Of a stretch of DNA of 6,003 nucleotides, positions 1 to 5,610 are shown piece by piece. Positions within the stretch are counted from its first letter, which is position 1, and each line of letters starts with the position of its first letter. The DNA is from Desulfobacteraceae bacterium (GTDB lineage: Bacteria > Desulfobacterota > Desulfobacteria > Desulfobacterales > Desulfosalsimonadaceae), in assembly GCA_003551985.1 (NCBI GenBank), contig PUOB01000017.1, positions 1 to 6,003 of the forward strand, written 5' to 3'. The notes beneath the pieces are model-generated. The model ran no database searches. It had not been told where the DNA came from and was given only the letters and a program-made list of their open reading frames with translations. The position numbers were made by a program, and so were the translations under genes.

Positions 1-212
1 TAAAGGAAAAAACAGACATCATGAAAATCCCGGAAATTGATGCGGTCATCAAAGACGTGGAAGGGCGCCTCAGCGGGAATGGAAGGGTGCTTGTGCGGTA
101 TTCCGGCACCCAGCCGCTGTGCCGTGTGATGGTTGAAGGGCCTGACCGGGAAACAACCGAACGTTCTTGCAGCGAAATCGTCGACGTGATTCAACGACAG
201 ATTGGAACATGA
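1..212 (+). CDS. glmM: Phosphoglucosamine mutase, C-terminal fragment (5' end outside window)
   Basis: GlmM converts glucosamine-6-phosphate to glucosamine-1-phosphate in the cytoplasm, on the way to UDP-N-acetylglucosamine for peptidoglycan and lipopolysaccharide. Only the last 69 codons are here (first complete codon at 3). The frame is open to the left edge, so the ATG at 21 is internal and not a start. The fragment is the C-terminal phosphosugar-mutase domain. It carries the phosphate-binding loop RYSGTQP (fragment residues 32-38) followed by CRVMVEG, matching the family pattern RxSGTEPxxRVMVEG with Gln in place of the usual Glu. The C-terminal helix (SEIVDVIQRQIG) fits the normal end of the protein. 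Its TGA stop (210-212) overlaps the ATG of the next gene. The family is clear from this domain. A related phosphomannomutase is less likely because of the RVMVEG wording. Confidence 0.9.
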   Translation, partial: KEKTDIMKIPEIDAVIKDVEGRLSGNGRVLVRYSGTQPLCRVMVEGPDRETTERSCSEIVDVIQRQIGT

Positions 213-469
213 AAAAGACCGAATTGTACCGCCACCTGGTTGATATTGCCGCAAAGCTCGAAATACGGGTTTCGGAACAGAACCTCCAGGTCACAAAAAT
301 CAATGCCAAAAGCGGGCTTTGCCAGGTAAAGGGCGAATACGTCTTTATCATGGACAAGAAGCTGCCGTTATCAGAGAAAATCGATATCCTTACGGATTGT
401 TTAAAAGCCAAACCCCTTGACGATATTTATATCGTTCCTGCCGTACGTGAATTCATAGACATTTCATAA
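209..469 (+). CDS. Small conserved-looking protein of unknown function, 86 residues
   Basis: Function not recognised. The ATG at 209 overlaps the glmM stop as ATGA, which suggests translational coupling. A longer version from TTG 167 would add 14 low-complexity residues inside glmM and is less likely. The protein is small and soluble: no signal peptide, no membrane segment, no Cys/His metal cluster (only Cys38 and Cys64). It has an amphipathic N-terminal helix (about 3-17), a probable beta-hairpin region (26-49, including GLCQVKGEYVFIMDK), a helix (53-67, LSEKIDILTDCLK), and a C-terminal strand-helix with LDDIYIVPAVREFI (70-83). From memory, short proteins with this plan (GLCxVxG, a mid-protein 'fldk' segment, and a terminal VPxxRE) occur in deltaproteobacterial genomes without an assigned role. 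Even codon use and the overlap argue that it is a real gene. Coupling to glmM may only reflect shared transcription. Confidence 0.75.
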   Translation: MKKTELYRHLVDIAAKLEIRVSEQNLQVTKINAKSGLCQVKGEYVFIMDKKLPLSEKIDILTDCLKAKPLDDIYIVPAVREFIDIS

Positions 470-530
470 GAAGCGGGCTCACTTACCGGGTCATTTGACC
501 GGGCCGGTTGGCGACATTCCGGGGTCGTGC

Positions 531-555
531 GGGGCGAAAGATTTTTCGCCCCTAC
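531..555 (+). repeat. REP-like palindrome, copy 1 (forward)
   Basis: Perfect 9-base arms GGGGCGAAA (531-539) and TTTCGCCCC (544-552) enclose the loop GATT, with the tail TAC. Bases 532-555 are identical to copy 2 (629-652). The loop is asymmetric, so the unit has an orientation. The copy is followed by a G/C-rich word ACGGCCG repeated twice (554-567). No T-run follows the stem, so it is not a classical terminator. Confidence 0.85.
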
Positions 556-596
556 GGCCGACGGCCGTCCATTTTGTCTGTTGCTCGTGGAATTTA

Positions 597-630
597 ACCG
601 TATGCCCGTAAGGACCGTATGCCCGTAAGG
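597..630 (+). repeat. Perfect 17-base tandem duplication
   Basis: The word ACCGTATGCCCGTAAGG occurs at 597-613 and again at 614-630 with no mismatch and no spacer. The second unit runs into palindrome copy 2 (its GTAAGG overlaps the left flank of that copy). This suggests slippage or a duplication at the edge of the palindrome. Confidence 0.9.
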
Positions 631-652
631 GCGAAAGATTTTTCGCCCCTAC
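625..652 (+). repeat. REP-like palindrome, copy 2 (forward)
   Basis: Arms GTAAGGGCGAAA (625-636) and TTTCGCCCCTAC (641-652) pair over 12 positions with one mismatch (A628 against C649), around the loop GATT. The inner 24 bases are identical to copy 1, 97 bases upstream. The longer arms show that the full element probably starts with GTAGGGG and ends with CCCCTAC. Confidence 0.85.
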
Positions 653-710
653 AGTCGAACGCCAAGACGGTATGTTGTGGGGTTTCATAAATTGACGCCC
701 ATCCGTTTGC

Positions 711-725
711 CGTAGGGGAACCCCC
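711..725 (-). repeat. Possible decayed REP-like palindrome
   Basis: CGTAGGGGAACCCCC has the outer GTAGGGG word of copy 3 and short complementary arms GGGG (715-718) and CCCC (721-724), but lacks the CGAAAGATT core. It could be an internally deleted copy in the inverted orientation. It could equally be chance, since only about 7 bases are shared. Confidence 0.3.
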
Positions 726-735
726 AATCATCCGT

Positions 736-779
736 CCGTACCGTAAACTCAATCGTCCCGTACCGCAAACTCAATCGTC
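736..779 (+). repeat. 22-base tandem duplication, one mismatch
   Basis: Unit 1 (736-757) and unit 2 (758-779) both begin with CCGTACCG, share AAACTCAATCGTC, and differ only at T744/C766. The pair abuts palindrome copy 3 (785), with a short CGTC remnant between them. Like the 17-base duplication, it is directly beside a palindrome copy. Confidence 0.9.
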
Positions 780-784
780 CGTCC

Positions 785-808
785 GTAGGGGCGAAGAATC
801 TTTCGCCC
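785..808 (-). repeat. REP-like palindrome, copy 3 (inverted)
   Basis: Read on the minus strand, these 24 bases match copies 1 and 2 at 23 of 24 positions (C instead of T in the loop-proximal right arm). The GTAGGGG end is on the left in + orientation, so copy 3 faces copies 1 and 2. This head-to-head arrangement resembles that of paired REP elements. Confidence 0.8.
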
Positions 809-1023
809 AAAAAGCCAGCCCCATATCTATCCGCATACCCGAAAATCCATTTGCATGCCCGAGAGGGAACCTGTTAAACCCATGCCATTTCGACGCCCAG
901 AGAAAAGTTTACATAATATTCATTATCAGACGTTATTGGTTTTCGGAAAATCTCGGAAATTCAAGGCACCCCCCTCAGAGATCAATGGCGGTTGTCTGGG
1001 ATAAAAGATTTGCCGTTTGCGGC

Positions 1024-1039
1024 GGGCGAAAGATTTTTC
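1024..1039 (+). repeat. Truncated REP-like palindrome, copy 4
   Basis: GGGCGAAAGATTTTTC is identical to the first 16 bases of the 24-base core of copies 1 and 2. It then diverges into AATTGAATTGACC, losing the rest of the right arm. The break lies directly before the -35 candidates of the xseA promoter. An exact 16-base match so close to three other copies is unlikely to be chance. Confidence 0.7.
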
Positions 1040-1041
1040 AA

Positions 1042-1070
1042 TTGAATTGACCCTTTAATTGTGCTAGCTT
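1042..1070 (+). promoter_or_regulatory. Candidate sigma-70-type promoter for the xseA operon
   Basis: TTGAAT (1042-1047) is spaced 17 bases from TAGCTT (1065-1070). TAGCTT is preceded by TGC, giving an extended -10 form. Transcription would start near 1077, leaving a leader of about 54 bases before the xseA ATG. An overlapping alternative is TTGACC (1047-1052) with TTTAAA (1069-1074), spacing 16. The palindrome TCAATTGA (1038-1045) overlaps the first -35 and could be a regulator site, but no known operator is recognised. The match is moderate and rests on sequence alone. Confidence 0.35.
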
Positions 1071-1130
1071 TAAAAATTTATCCCAGCTTGCTTTTGAGCT
1101 TATTGTTATCGATTTTCCGGGGCGGTTTTA

Positions 1131-2480
1131 ATGCAGGACAACGGCCATACAGCCAGCAGTCGAAAAATTCTGACGGTATCCGAGCTGACCTCGGAAGTTA
1201 AAGCACTGCTTGAAAAAACGTATCCATTTATCTGGATTATCGGGGAAATTTCAAATTTCAAAGTCCCATCCTCCGGCCATTTTTATTTTACCCTCAAAGA
1301 CGCCAACGCCCAGGTCTTTGCGGTCATGTTCAAGGGCCAGAACCGTTCCCTGAAATTCATCCCCGAAGACGGCATGTCCGTTACCGGGTTCGGCCGCATA
1401 AGCGTCTATCCGCCCCGGGGATCCTACCAGTTGATCCTCGAATACCTGGAACCTTCCGGCGCCGGCGCCCTTCAGGCGGCATTTGAGCAGCTCAAGAACA
1501 AGCTGGCCGGAGAAGGGCTTTTTGACAATCAATACAAGCGCCCTATTCCTTATCTGCCCTCTAAAATCGCCATTATCAGCTCCCCGACCGGCGCCGTGGT
1601 CCACGACCTTATACGGATCATTCACCGGCGCTTTCCCGATATCCCCCTGGATATCATTCCCGTAAAGGTCCAGGGAGACGGCGCTGTGGCGGACATTGTT
1701 TCCGCCATCCGGCTGGCAAACGAGATAACCGGCGCGGATGTGCTCATTGTCGCCCGCGGCGGCGGATCGCTCGAGGATCTGGCGGCGTTTAACAGCGAAG
1801 CGGTTGCACGGGAGATTTTTGCATCGGACATTCCGGTTGTCTCGGCCGTTGGGCATGAAACCGATTTCACCATTGCCGATTTCGTCTCCGATCTAAGGGC
1901 GCCCACCCCGTCCGCCGCAGCCGAGCTTTCCGTGCCGGTCAAAACCGACCTGGAATATACCCTCCAGACCTATAAAAAGCGCCTGACGTCCAAAATGGCG
2001 CGCTTTGTCGACGATGAGCGGAAAAAAACGGAAAAACTCGCCAGGCGCCTGGTGCATCCAAAACGGCGCCTCGATGACATGATGCTTCGGCTTGACGACC
2101 AGTCCACCCGCATGGCCAATGCGGTCAAAAACATGCTCCTTCAGAAAAAACAGCACTTGTCGTGGCAGCACAGGCGGCTTCACAGTGCCTCCCCGTCCCG
2201 CCAGGCGGATCATTTGCGGGAAAAAACCGCACGGCACCAGGCCCGGCTTGAAACCGCCGCAAACGCCCTGCTGCAGCTTAAACGCGCCAAGTCGGAGGCC
2301 CTTGCGTCGCGGCTGGCCGCCCTTAACCCCGGGGCGGTGTTGGATCGGGGCTACAGCATTGTCCGGCGCATGCCGGATCGTCACATTGTTACGGGCACGG
2401 ACCAGGTTGAAACCGGTCAAAACGTGGAGGTCATTGTTTCTAAAGGGAAAATGACCTGCCGGGTTGAAACAAAGGATTAA
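1131..2480 (+). CDS. xseA: Exodeoxyribonuclease VII large subunit
   Basis: XseA is the catalytic subunit of exonuclease VII, which with several XseB copies degrades single-stranded DNA from both ends in the cytoplasm (mismatch repair, damage processing). At 449 residues it is close to E. coli XseA (456). Order: N-terminal OB-fold (about 12-110, including FIWIIGEISNF and HFYFTLKD), catalytic domain (about 135-270), long basic coiled-coil arm (about 272-392), and a C-terminal segment with LNPGAVLDRGYSIV (398-411). Conserved motifs are SSPTGAVVHD (150-159), ARGGGSLEDLAAFNSEAVA (208-226), and SAVGHETDFTIADFVSDLRA (238-257). Residues D159, R209, H242 and D245 align at a constant offset of +4 with E. 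coli D155, R205, H238 and D241, reported as critical for activity, so the enzyme should be active. The ATG at 1131 is chosen because the OB-fold begins a few residues later; GGGG (1119-1122) is a mediocre ribosome site. It is the first gene of the operon, and xseB begins 6 bases after its stop. Confidence 0.96.
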   Translation: MQDNGHTASSRKILTVSELTSEVKALLEKTYPFIWIIGEISNFKVPSSGHFYFTLKDANAQVFAVMFKGQNRSLKFIPEDGMSVTGFGRISVYPPRGSYQLILEYLEPSGAGALQAAFEQLKNKLAGEGLFDNQYKRPIPYLPSKIAIISSPTGAVVHDLIRIIHRRFPDIPLDIIPVKVQGDGAVADIVSAIRLANEITGADVLIVARGGGSLEDLAAFNSEAVAREIFASDIPVVSAVGHETDFTIADFVSDLRAPTPSAAAELSVPVKTDLEYTLQTYKKRLTSKMARFVDDERKKTEKLARRLVHPKRRLDDMMLRLDDQSTRMANAVKNMLLQKKQHLSWQHRRLHSASPSRQADHLREKTARHQARLETAANALLQLKRAKSEALASRLAALNPGAVLDRGYSIVRRMPDRHIVTGTDQVETGQNVEVIVSKGKMTCRVETKD

Positions 2481-2486
2481 GGATGG

Positions 2487-2753
2487 ATGACAATGGCGAA
2501 AAAAACGTTTGAAGAAAACATGGCGCAGCTTGAAAAAATCGTGGAAGCGCTCGAGGCCGGAAACCTGCCGCTTGAAAAAGCGCTGAAACGGTTCGAGGAA
2601 GGCATGAACCTGTCAAAGGCATGCTTTGAAAAGCTCGATGAAACCGAAAAGAAAATAACGCTGCTTATAAAACAGCAAAATGGATCGGTCCAAAAGACCC
2701 CTTTTGAGTCCGGATCGCAAAACGATATAAACCATGAACCGGAATATGAATAA
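2487..2753 (+). CDS. xseB: Exodeoxyribonuclease VII small subunit
   Basis: XseB binds the coiled-coil arm of XseA and is needed for exonuclease VII assembly. The 88-residue protein has the family signature FEENMAQLEKIVEALEAGNL (8-27) followed by PLEKALKRFEEGMNL (28-42), then a second helix with KLDETEKKITLLI (49-61). This is the two-helix plan of the family. E. coli XseB is 80 residues; the excess here is a polar tail (63-88). Two starts are plausible: ATG 2487 (AAGGA at 2472-2476, spacing 10) or ATG 2493 (AAGGA at 2479-2483, spacing 9), the latter giving the more usual beginning MAKKTFEEN. The 3' end overlaps ispA by 20 bases. The extra tail residues 82-88 are encoded in that overlap, so tail length may be set by overlap and not by function. 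Confidence 0.95.
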   Translation: MTMAKKTFEENMAQLEKIVEALEAGNLPLEKALKRFEEGMNLSKACFEKLDETEKKITLLIKQQNGSVQKTPFESGSQNDINHEPEYE

Positions 2754-3681
2754 AAACCAGGAACCATTTGATCTTACTGAATATTTAGACGCAACGCGCA
2801 GGATCATCGACGACCAGCTGGAATCCCTGTTAGACGGGCATTCCGTTTCCACGCGGCTCTATCACGCCATGCACTACAGCCTCATGAGTCCCGGCAAGCG
2901 CCTGCGGCCCGTGTTGTGCCTTGCCGCTGCCGAGGCGGTCGGTTCCGGCCGGACCGGGATGGTCATGCGCGCCGCCTGTGCCGTTGAAATGATCCATGCG
3001 TATTCCCTGATACACGACGATCTGCCGGCAATGGATGACGACGATATCCGGCGGGGGCGGCCCACCTGCCACGTCCATTTCGATGAAGCCACCGCCATCC
3101 TTGCAGGGGACGCCCTTTTAACCCTTGCATTCGAGATTCTGGCAGAACCCGAAGCCGACCCCAAAGCCGACCCCGAAACCGACCCGGATGCGGATCCCGC
3201 CACGCGTCTTGCGGTTATCGCAAAAATCGCAAAAGCCGCCGGCAACAGGGGCATGATCGAGGGCCAGATGCGGGATATCGCCGCCCAGCGCCAGCACCTC
3301 GATATTGAATCCCTCAAAACCATTCACAACCTGAAAACCGGGGCCATGATCGATGCGGCCGTGTCAGGGGGCGCCATTGCCGGCGGCGGCTCCGACCGGC
3401 AGGTGCATGCCCTTTCGATGTACGCCCGCAGCCTCGGACTGGCTTTCCAGGTTACCGATGATCTCCTGAATGTCGAAGGCGACCCCGAAATCATGGGAAA
3501 ATCCACCGGTACGGACGCCTTGCGCGAAAAAGCGACCTTCCCGGCATTGCTGGGTGTCGGGGAATCGAAACAATATGCTGCTGATCTGGTTGCCATTGCC
3601 TTGCGGTCTTTGGAGATTTTTGATAACAAGGCAATGCCGCTTTATGCCATTGCCCAATATGTACTTGAAAGAAAAAGATAA
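2734..3681 (+). CDS. ispA: Farnesyl diphosphate synthase (short-chain polyprenyl synthase)
   Basis: This enzyme condenses dimethylallyl diphosphate with two isopentenyl diphosphates to farnesyl diphosphate (C15), the precursor of undecaprenyl phosphate and quinone side chains. At 315 residues it is slightly longer than E. coli IspA (299). Visible motifs are GKRLRP (54-59, substrate binding), the first Asp-rich motif DDLPAMDDDDIRRG (95-108), GDALLTLAFEIL (125-136), KTG (201-203), and the second Asp-rich region TDDLLNVEGD (241-250). Tyr90, five residues before the first Asp, matches E. coli IspA and favours a C15 product. Two oddities: the second motif reads DDLLN and not DDxxD, and residues 140-155 form an acidic four-residue repeat (ADP-type) in a loop. 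No good ribosome site precedes ATG 2734 or the alternative ATG 2746; both lie within xseB, so coupled translation is likely. Geranylgeranyl diphosphate synthase is the main alternative. Confidence 0.93.
   Translation: MNRNMNKNQEPFDLTEYLDATRRIIDDQLESLLDGHSVSTRLYHAMHYSLMSPGKRLRPVLCLAAAEAVGSGRTGMVMRAACAVEMIHAYSLIHDDLPAMDDDDIRRGRPTCHVHFDEATAILAGDALLTLAFEILAEPEADPKADPETDPDADPATRLAVIAKIAKAAGNRGMIEGQMRDIAAQRQHLDIESLKTIHNLKTGAMIDAAVSGGAIAGGGSDRQVHALSMYARSLGLAFQVTDDLLNVEGDPEIMGKSTGTDALREKATFPALLGVGESKQYAADLVAIALRSLEIFDNKAMPLYAIAQYVLERKR
3151..3198 (+). repeat. In-frame 12-base tandem repeat in ispA (four units)
   Basis: Units GAAGCCGACCCC (3151), AAAGCCGACCCC (3163), GAAACCGACCCG (3175) and GATGCGGATCCC (3187) are tandem, with divergence increasing to the right; a half unit GAACCC precedes them. 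They encode EADP-KADP-ETDP-DADP (residues 140-155). The period is four codons, so gain or loss of a unit keeps the frame. Confidence 0.85.
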
Positions 3682-3688
3682 CCGGTTC

Positions 3689-3708
3689 AAGGAGAATTTT
3701 CAAAATTG
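3689..3708 (+). promoter_or_regulatory. Ribosome binding site and TTG start of dxs
   Basis: AAGGAG (3689-3694) is the clearest Shine-Dalgarno sequence in the window. The frame of dxs is closed by the ispA stop at 3679-3681, and no ATG or GTG lies between that stop and the conserved N-terminus. TTG at 3706 is therefore the best start, with an 11-base spacing that is a little long. The nearby ATG at 3728 is out of frame. Confidence 0.75.
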
Positions 3709-5610
3709 GCCCTGCTCGACCAAATCAATGCCCCCTCGGACATAAAGCAGCTGTCCCGTGAGGACCTCCCCAAGCTCGCCCGCGAAATCCGGCAGCTTAT
3801 CGTGGATGTGGTTTCCCGGACGGGCGGGCATCTGGCCTCCAACCTGGGGGTCGTAGAGCTGACCATCGCGCTGCATTATGTCTTTGATATGTCCAAAGAC
3901 AAGCTTGTCTGGGATGTCGGTCACCAATCCTATACCCACAAAATACTCACCGGAAGGCGGCAGCGCTTTCACACCCTCCGGCAGCACGGTGGAATATCGG
4001 GTTTTCCGCGCATATCCGAAAGCCCGTGCGACGCGTTTTCAACCGGCCACAGCGGCACATCCATTTCGGCGGGGTTGGGCATCACGTGCGCAAAGCATCT
4101 CAAAAAGGAAAGGGACAAAGTCATCTGCGTGATCGGGGACGGCTCAATGACCGCCGGCCTGGCATACGAGGGGCTGAACCATGCCGGCGATTTGGACAAG
4201 GACCTGATTGTCATTCTAAACGACAATGAACTGTCCATATCCCCCAATGTCGGGGCGCTTTCCTCGCTTTTGAGCCGGACATTTTCATCGCGCTTTCTTC
4301 AGGACTGGCGAAAGGAGTTTGGGGAACTGCTGCGTTCGCTGCCCGGCATCGGCAGCGATGCCTACCACCTTGCCAAGCGCGCCGAGGAATCCTTCAAGGC
4401 GCTGGTAACGCCGGGCATGCTTTTCGAGTCCTTCAACTTCACCTATTTCGGCCCCATCAAGGGGCACCGGCTCGACCAGTTGATCGATATCCTGAACAAT
4501 ATCAAGGACCAGAATGAACCGGTGCTGCTGCACGTCGCCACGCAAAAGGGAAGAGGATATGCGCCTGCCGAGGAAAACCCGATCTATTTCCACGGGGTGG
4601 GCTGTTTCGAGGTCAAGACCGGCAACAAGATCAACGGTAGCAACGCGGTCTCTTACACCGAGGTATTCGGCGACACCATGCTGGCGCTGGCCGGGGAAAA
4701 CGAAAAAATCATCGCCGTGACCGCGGCCATGCCCGAAGGCACGGGCCTTATGGCGTTTTCGGAAAAGTTCCCGGACCGCTTCTTTGATGTGGGCATCGCG
4801 GAACCCCACGGGGTTACCTTTGCGGGCGGCCTGGCCACCGAGGGCTTCACGCCGGTGGTCGCCATTTACTCCACTTTCCTGCAGCGCGCATACGACCAGA
4901 TCATCCACGATATATGCCTGGAATCGCTTCACGTGGTTTTTGCCGTGGACCGGGGGGGGATCGTCGGTGAAGACGGGCCCACCCATCACGGCATTTTCGA
5001 CTTGGCCTACCTGCGGTCCATGCCCAACATGGTGGTCATGGCGCCCAAGGACGGCAGGGAACTCAAGCGAATGCTCCGGTTCGCAGCGGCGCATGACGGG
5101 CCCGTCGCGGTGAGATACCCCAGGGGCGCGGCTGTATCCATTATCAGCGGCGAAACCGAGGCGAACATGGAAAAACCGCTTGTCCTTGGTAGGGCGGAAG
5201 TACTCACCCAAGGCGACGACCTCGTGATATTTGCCGTGGGATACAGCGTTCTCGAGGCTTTTCTGGCGGCCCAGGATCTGGCGGAAAACGAAAATATCGC
5301 CGCAACCGTTGTGAACTGCCGCTTTGTGAAGCCCCTTGACAGGGATTTGATCATCTCGCTTGCAAGCCGCATTTCTCGCGTGATCACGGTGGAAGAAGGG
5401 GTTCTTGCGGGCGGTTTCGGCAGTGCTGTGGTCGAGTGCCTGTCCGATGCCGGAATAACCGGCTGCACCATCCGGCGTATCGGCATTGACGACACCTTTA
5501 TCGAACACGGGGCCAAAAAAGTGCTTCGGTCGAAATACGGCCTGGATGCGGAAGGCATCGTCAATGCGGCAAAACAGGTTTTTGCCGGGCAGGCGGTCAA
5601 TGACGGATAA
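3706..5610 (+). CDS. dxs: 1-deoxy-D-xylulose-5-phosphate synthase
   Basis: DXS condenses pyruvate and glyceraldehyde-3-phosphate with thiamine diphosphate and Mg, the entry and main control step of the MEP isoprenoid pathway; its product also feeds thiamine and pyridoxal synthesis in many bacteria. At 634 residues it compares with 620 in E. coli. Motifs: GHLASNLG (41-48, with His42), [15 protein letters not shown] (70-84), [10 protein letters not shown] (114-123), the thiamine-diphosphate/Mg motif GDGSMTAG (144-151) running to NDN (172-174), FHGVG (295-299), [11 protein letters not shown] (388-398), [15 protein letters not shown] (415-429), YPRG (471-474), then the transketolase C-terminal domain (about 495-620) with [14 protein letters not shown] (562-575). 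Catalytic Glu366 is present but sits in [12 protein letters not shown], where the family usually reads IAEQHAVTFAAG. Start is TTG 3706. The gene lies 24 bases after ispA and overlaps tlyA by 11 bases. Length and motifs leave little doubt about identity. Confidence 0.97.
   Translation: MALLDQINAPSDIKQLSREDLPKLAREIRQLIVDVVSRTGGHLASNLGVVELTIALHYVFDMSKDKLVWDVGHQSYTHKILTGRRQRFHTLRQHGGISGFPRISESPCDAFSTGHSGTSISAGLGITCAKHLKKERDKVICVIGDGSMTAGLAYEGLNHAGDLDKDLIVILNDNELSISPNVGALSSLLSRTFSSRFLQDWRKEFGELLRSLPGIGSDAYHLAKRAEESFKALVTPGMLFESFNFTYFGPIKGHRLDQLIDILNNIKDQNEPVLLHVATQKGRGYAPAEENPIYFHGVGCFEVKTGNKINGSNAVSYTEVFGDTMLALAGENEKIIAVTAAMPEGTGLMAFSEKFPDRFFDVGIAEPHGVTFAGGLATEGFTPVVAIYSTFLQRAYDQIIHDICLESLHVVFAVDRGGIVGEDGPTHHGIFDLAYLRSMPNMVVMAPKDGRELKRMLRFAAAHDGPVAVRYPRGAAVSIISGETEANMEKPLVLGRAEVLTQGDDLVIFAVGYSVLEAFLAAQDLAENENIAATVVNCRFVKPLDRDLIISLASRISRVITVEEGVLAGGFGSAVVECLSDAGITGCTIRRIGIDDTFIEHGAKKVLRSKYGLDAEGIVNAAKQVFAGQAVNDG

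Larger units (their letters stand above)
470..1130. other. Intergenic region with REP-like palindromes and short tandem duplications
   Basis: This 661-base stretch holds no gene I can support. The left two thirds (about 510-870) are repeat-rich. They contain three copies of a 24-base palindromic unit, a possible decayed copy, a 17-base tandem duplication and a 22-base tandem duplication, listed separately. Looser variants of the word GYATRCCCGW also recur at 600, 617, 833 and 853. The right third (about 900-1130) is AT-rich and seems to be the leader of the xseA operon, with a promoter candidate around 1042-1070 and a truncated palindrome copy just upstream of it. No tRNA, CRISPR array or T-tract terminator was seen. 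Confidence 0.8.

Noticed and set aside
70..411. A 113-codon minus-strand frame across the glmM/small-gene junction
   Set aside because: It is antisense to glmM and to the coupled small gene, and has no motif or plausible start context.
486..503. A hairpin after the small gene (GGTC/GACC with outer CC/GG) as a terminator
   Set aside because: The stem has a G-G mismatch and no T-run follows, so intrinsic termination is not supported.
491..727. A 78-codon minus-strand frame in the intergenic region
   Set aside because: Its residues such as GRRGEKSFAP come from translating the palindromic repeat. It spans two repeat copies and a tandem duplication and shows no protein-like pattern.
531..808. 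A CRISPR array made of the repeated palindromes
   Set aside because: Copies are in both orientations, spacing is irregular (97 and about 156 bases), there are only three full copies, and no cas gene is present.
908..937. A second promoter around TTTACA (908-913)
   Set aside because: The best -10 at 17-18 bases (CGTTAT or GTTATT) is poor, and it lies more than 190 bases from the xseA start.
1893..2420. Minus-strand frames opposite xseA (also 1251-1856)
   Set aside because: They are shadows of the xseA coding sequence, with no motif and no ribosome site.
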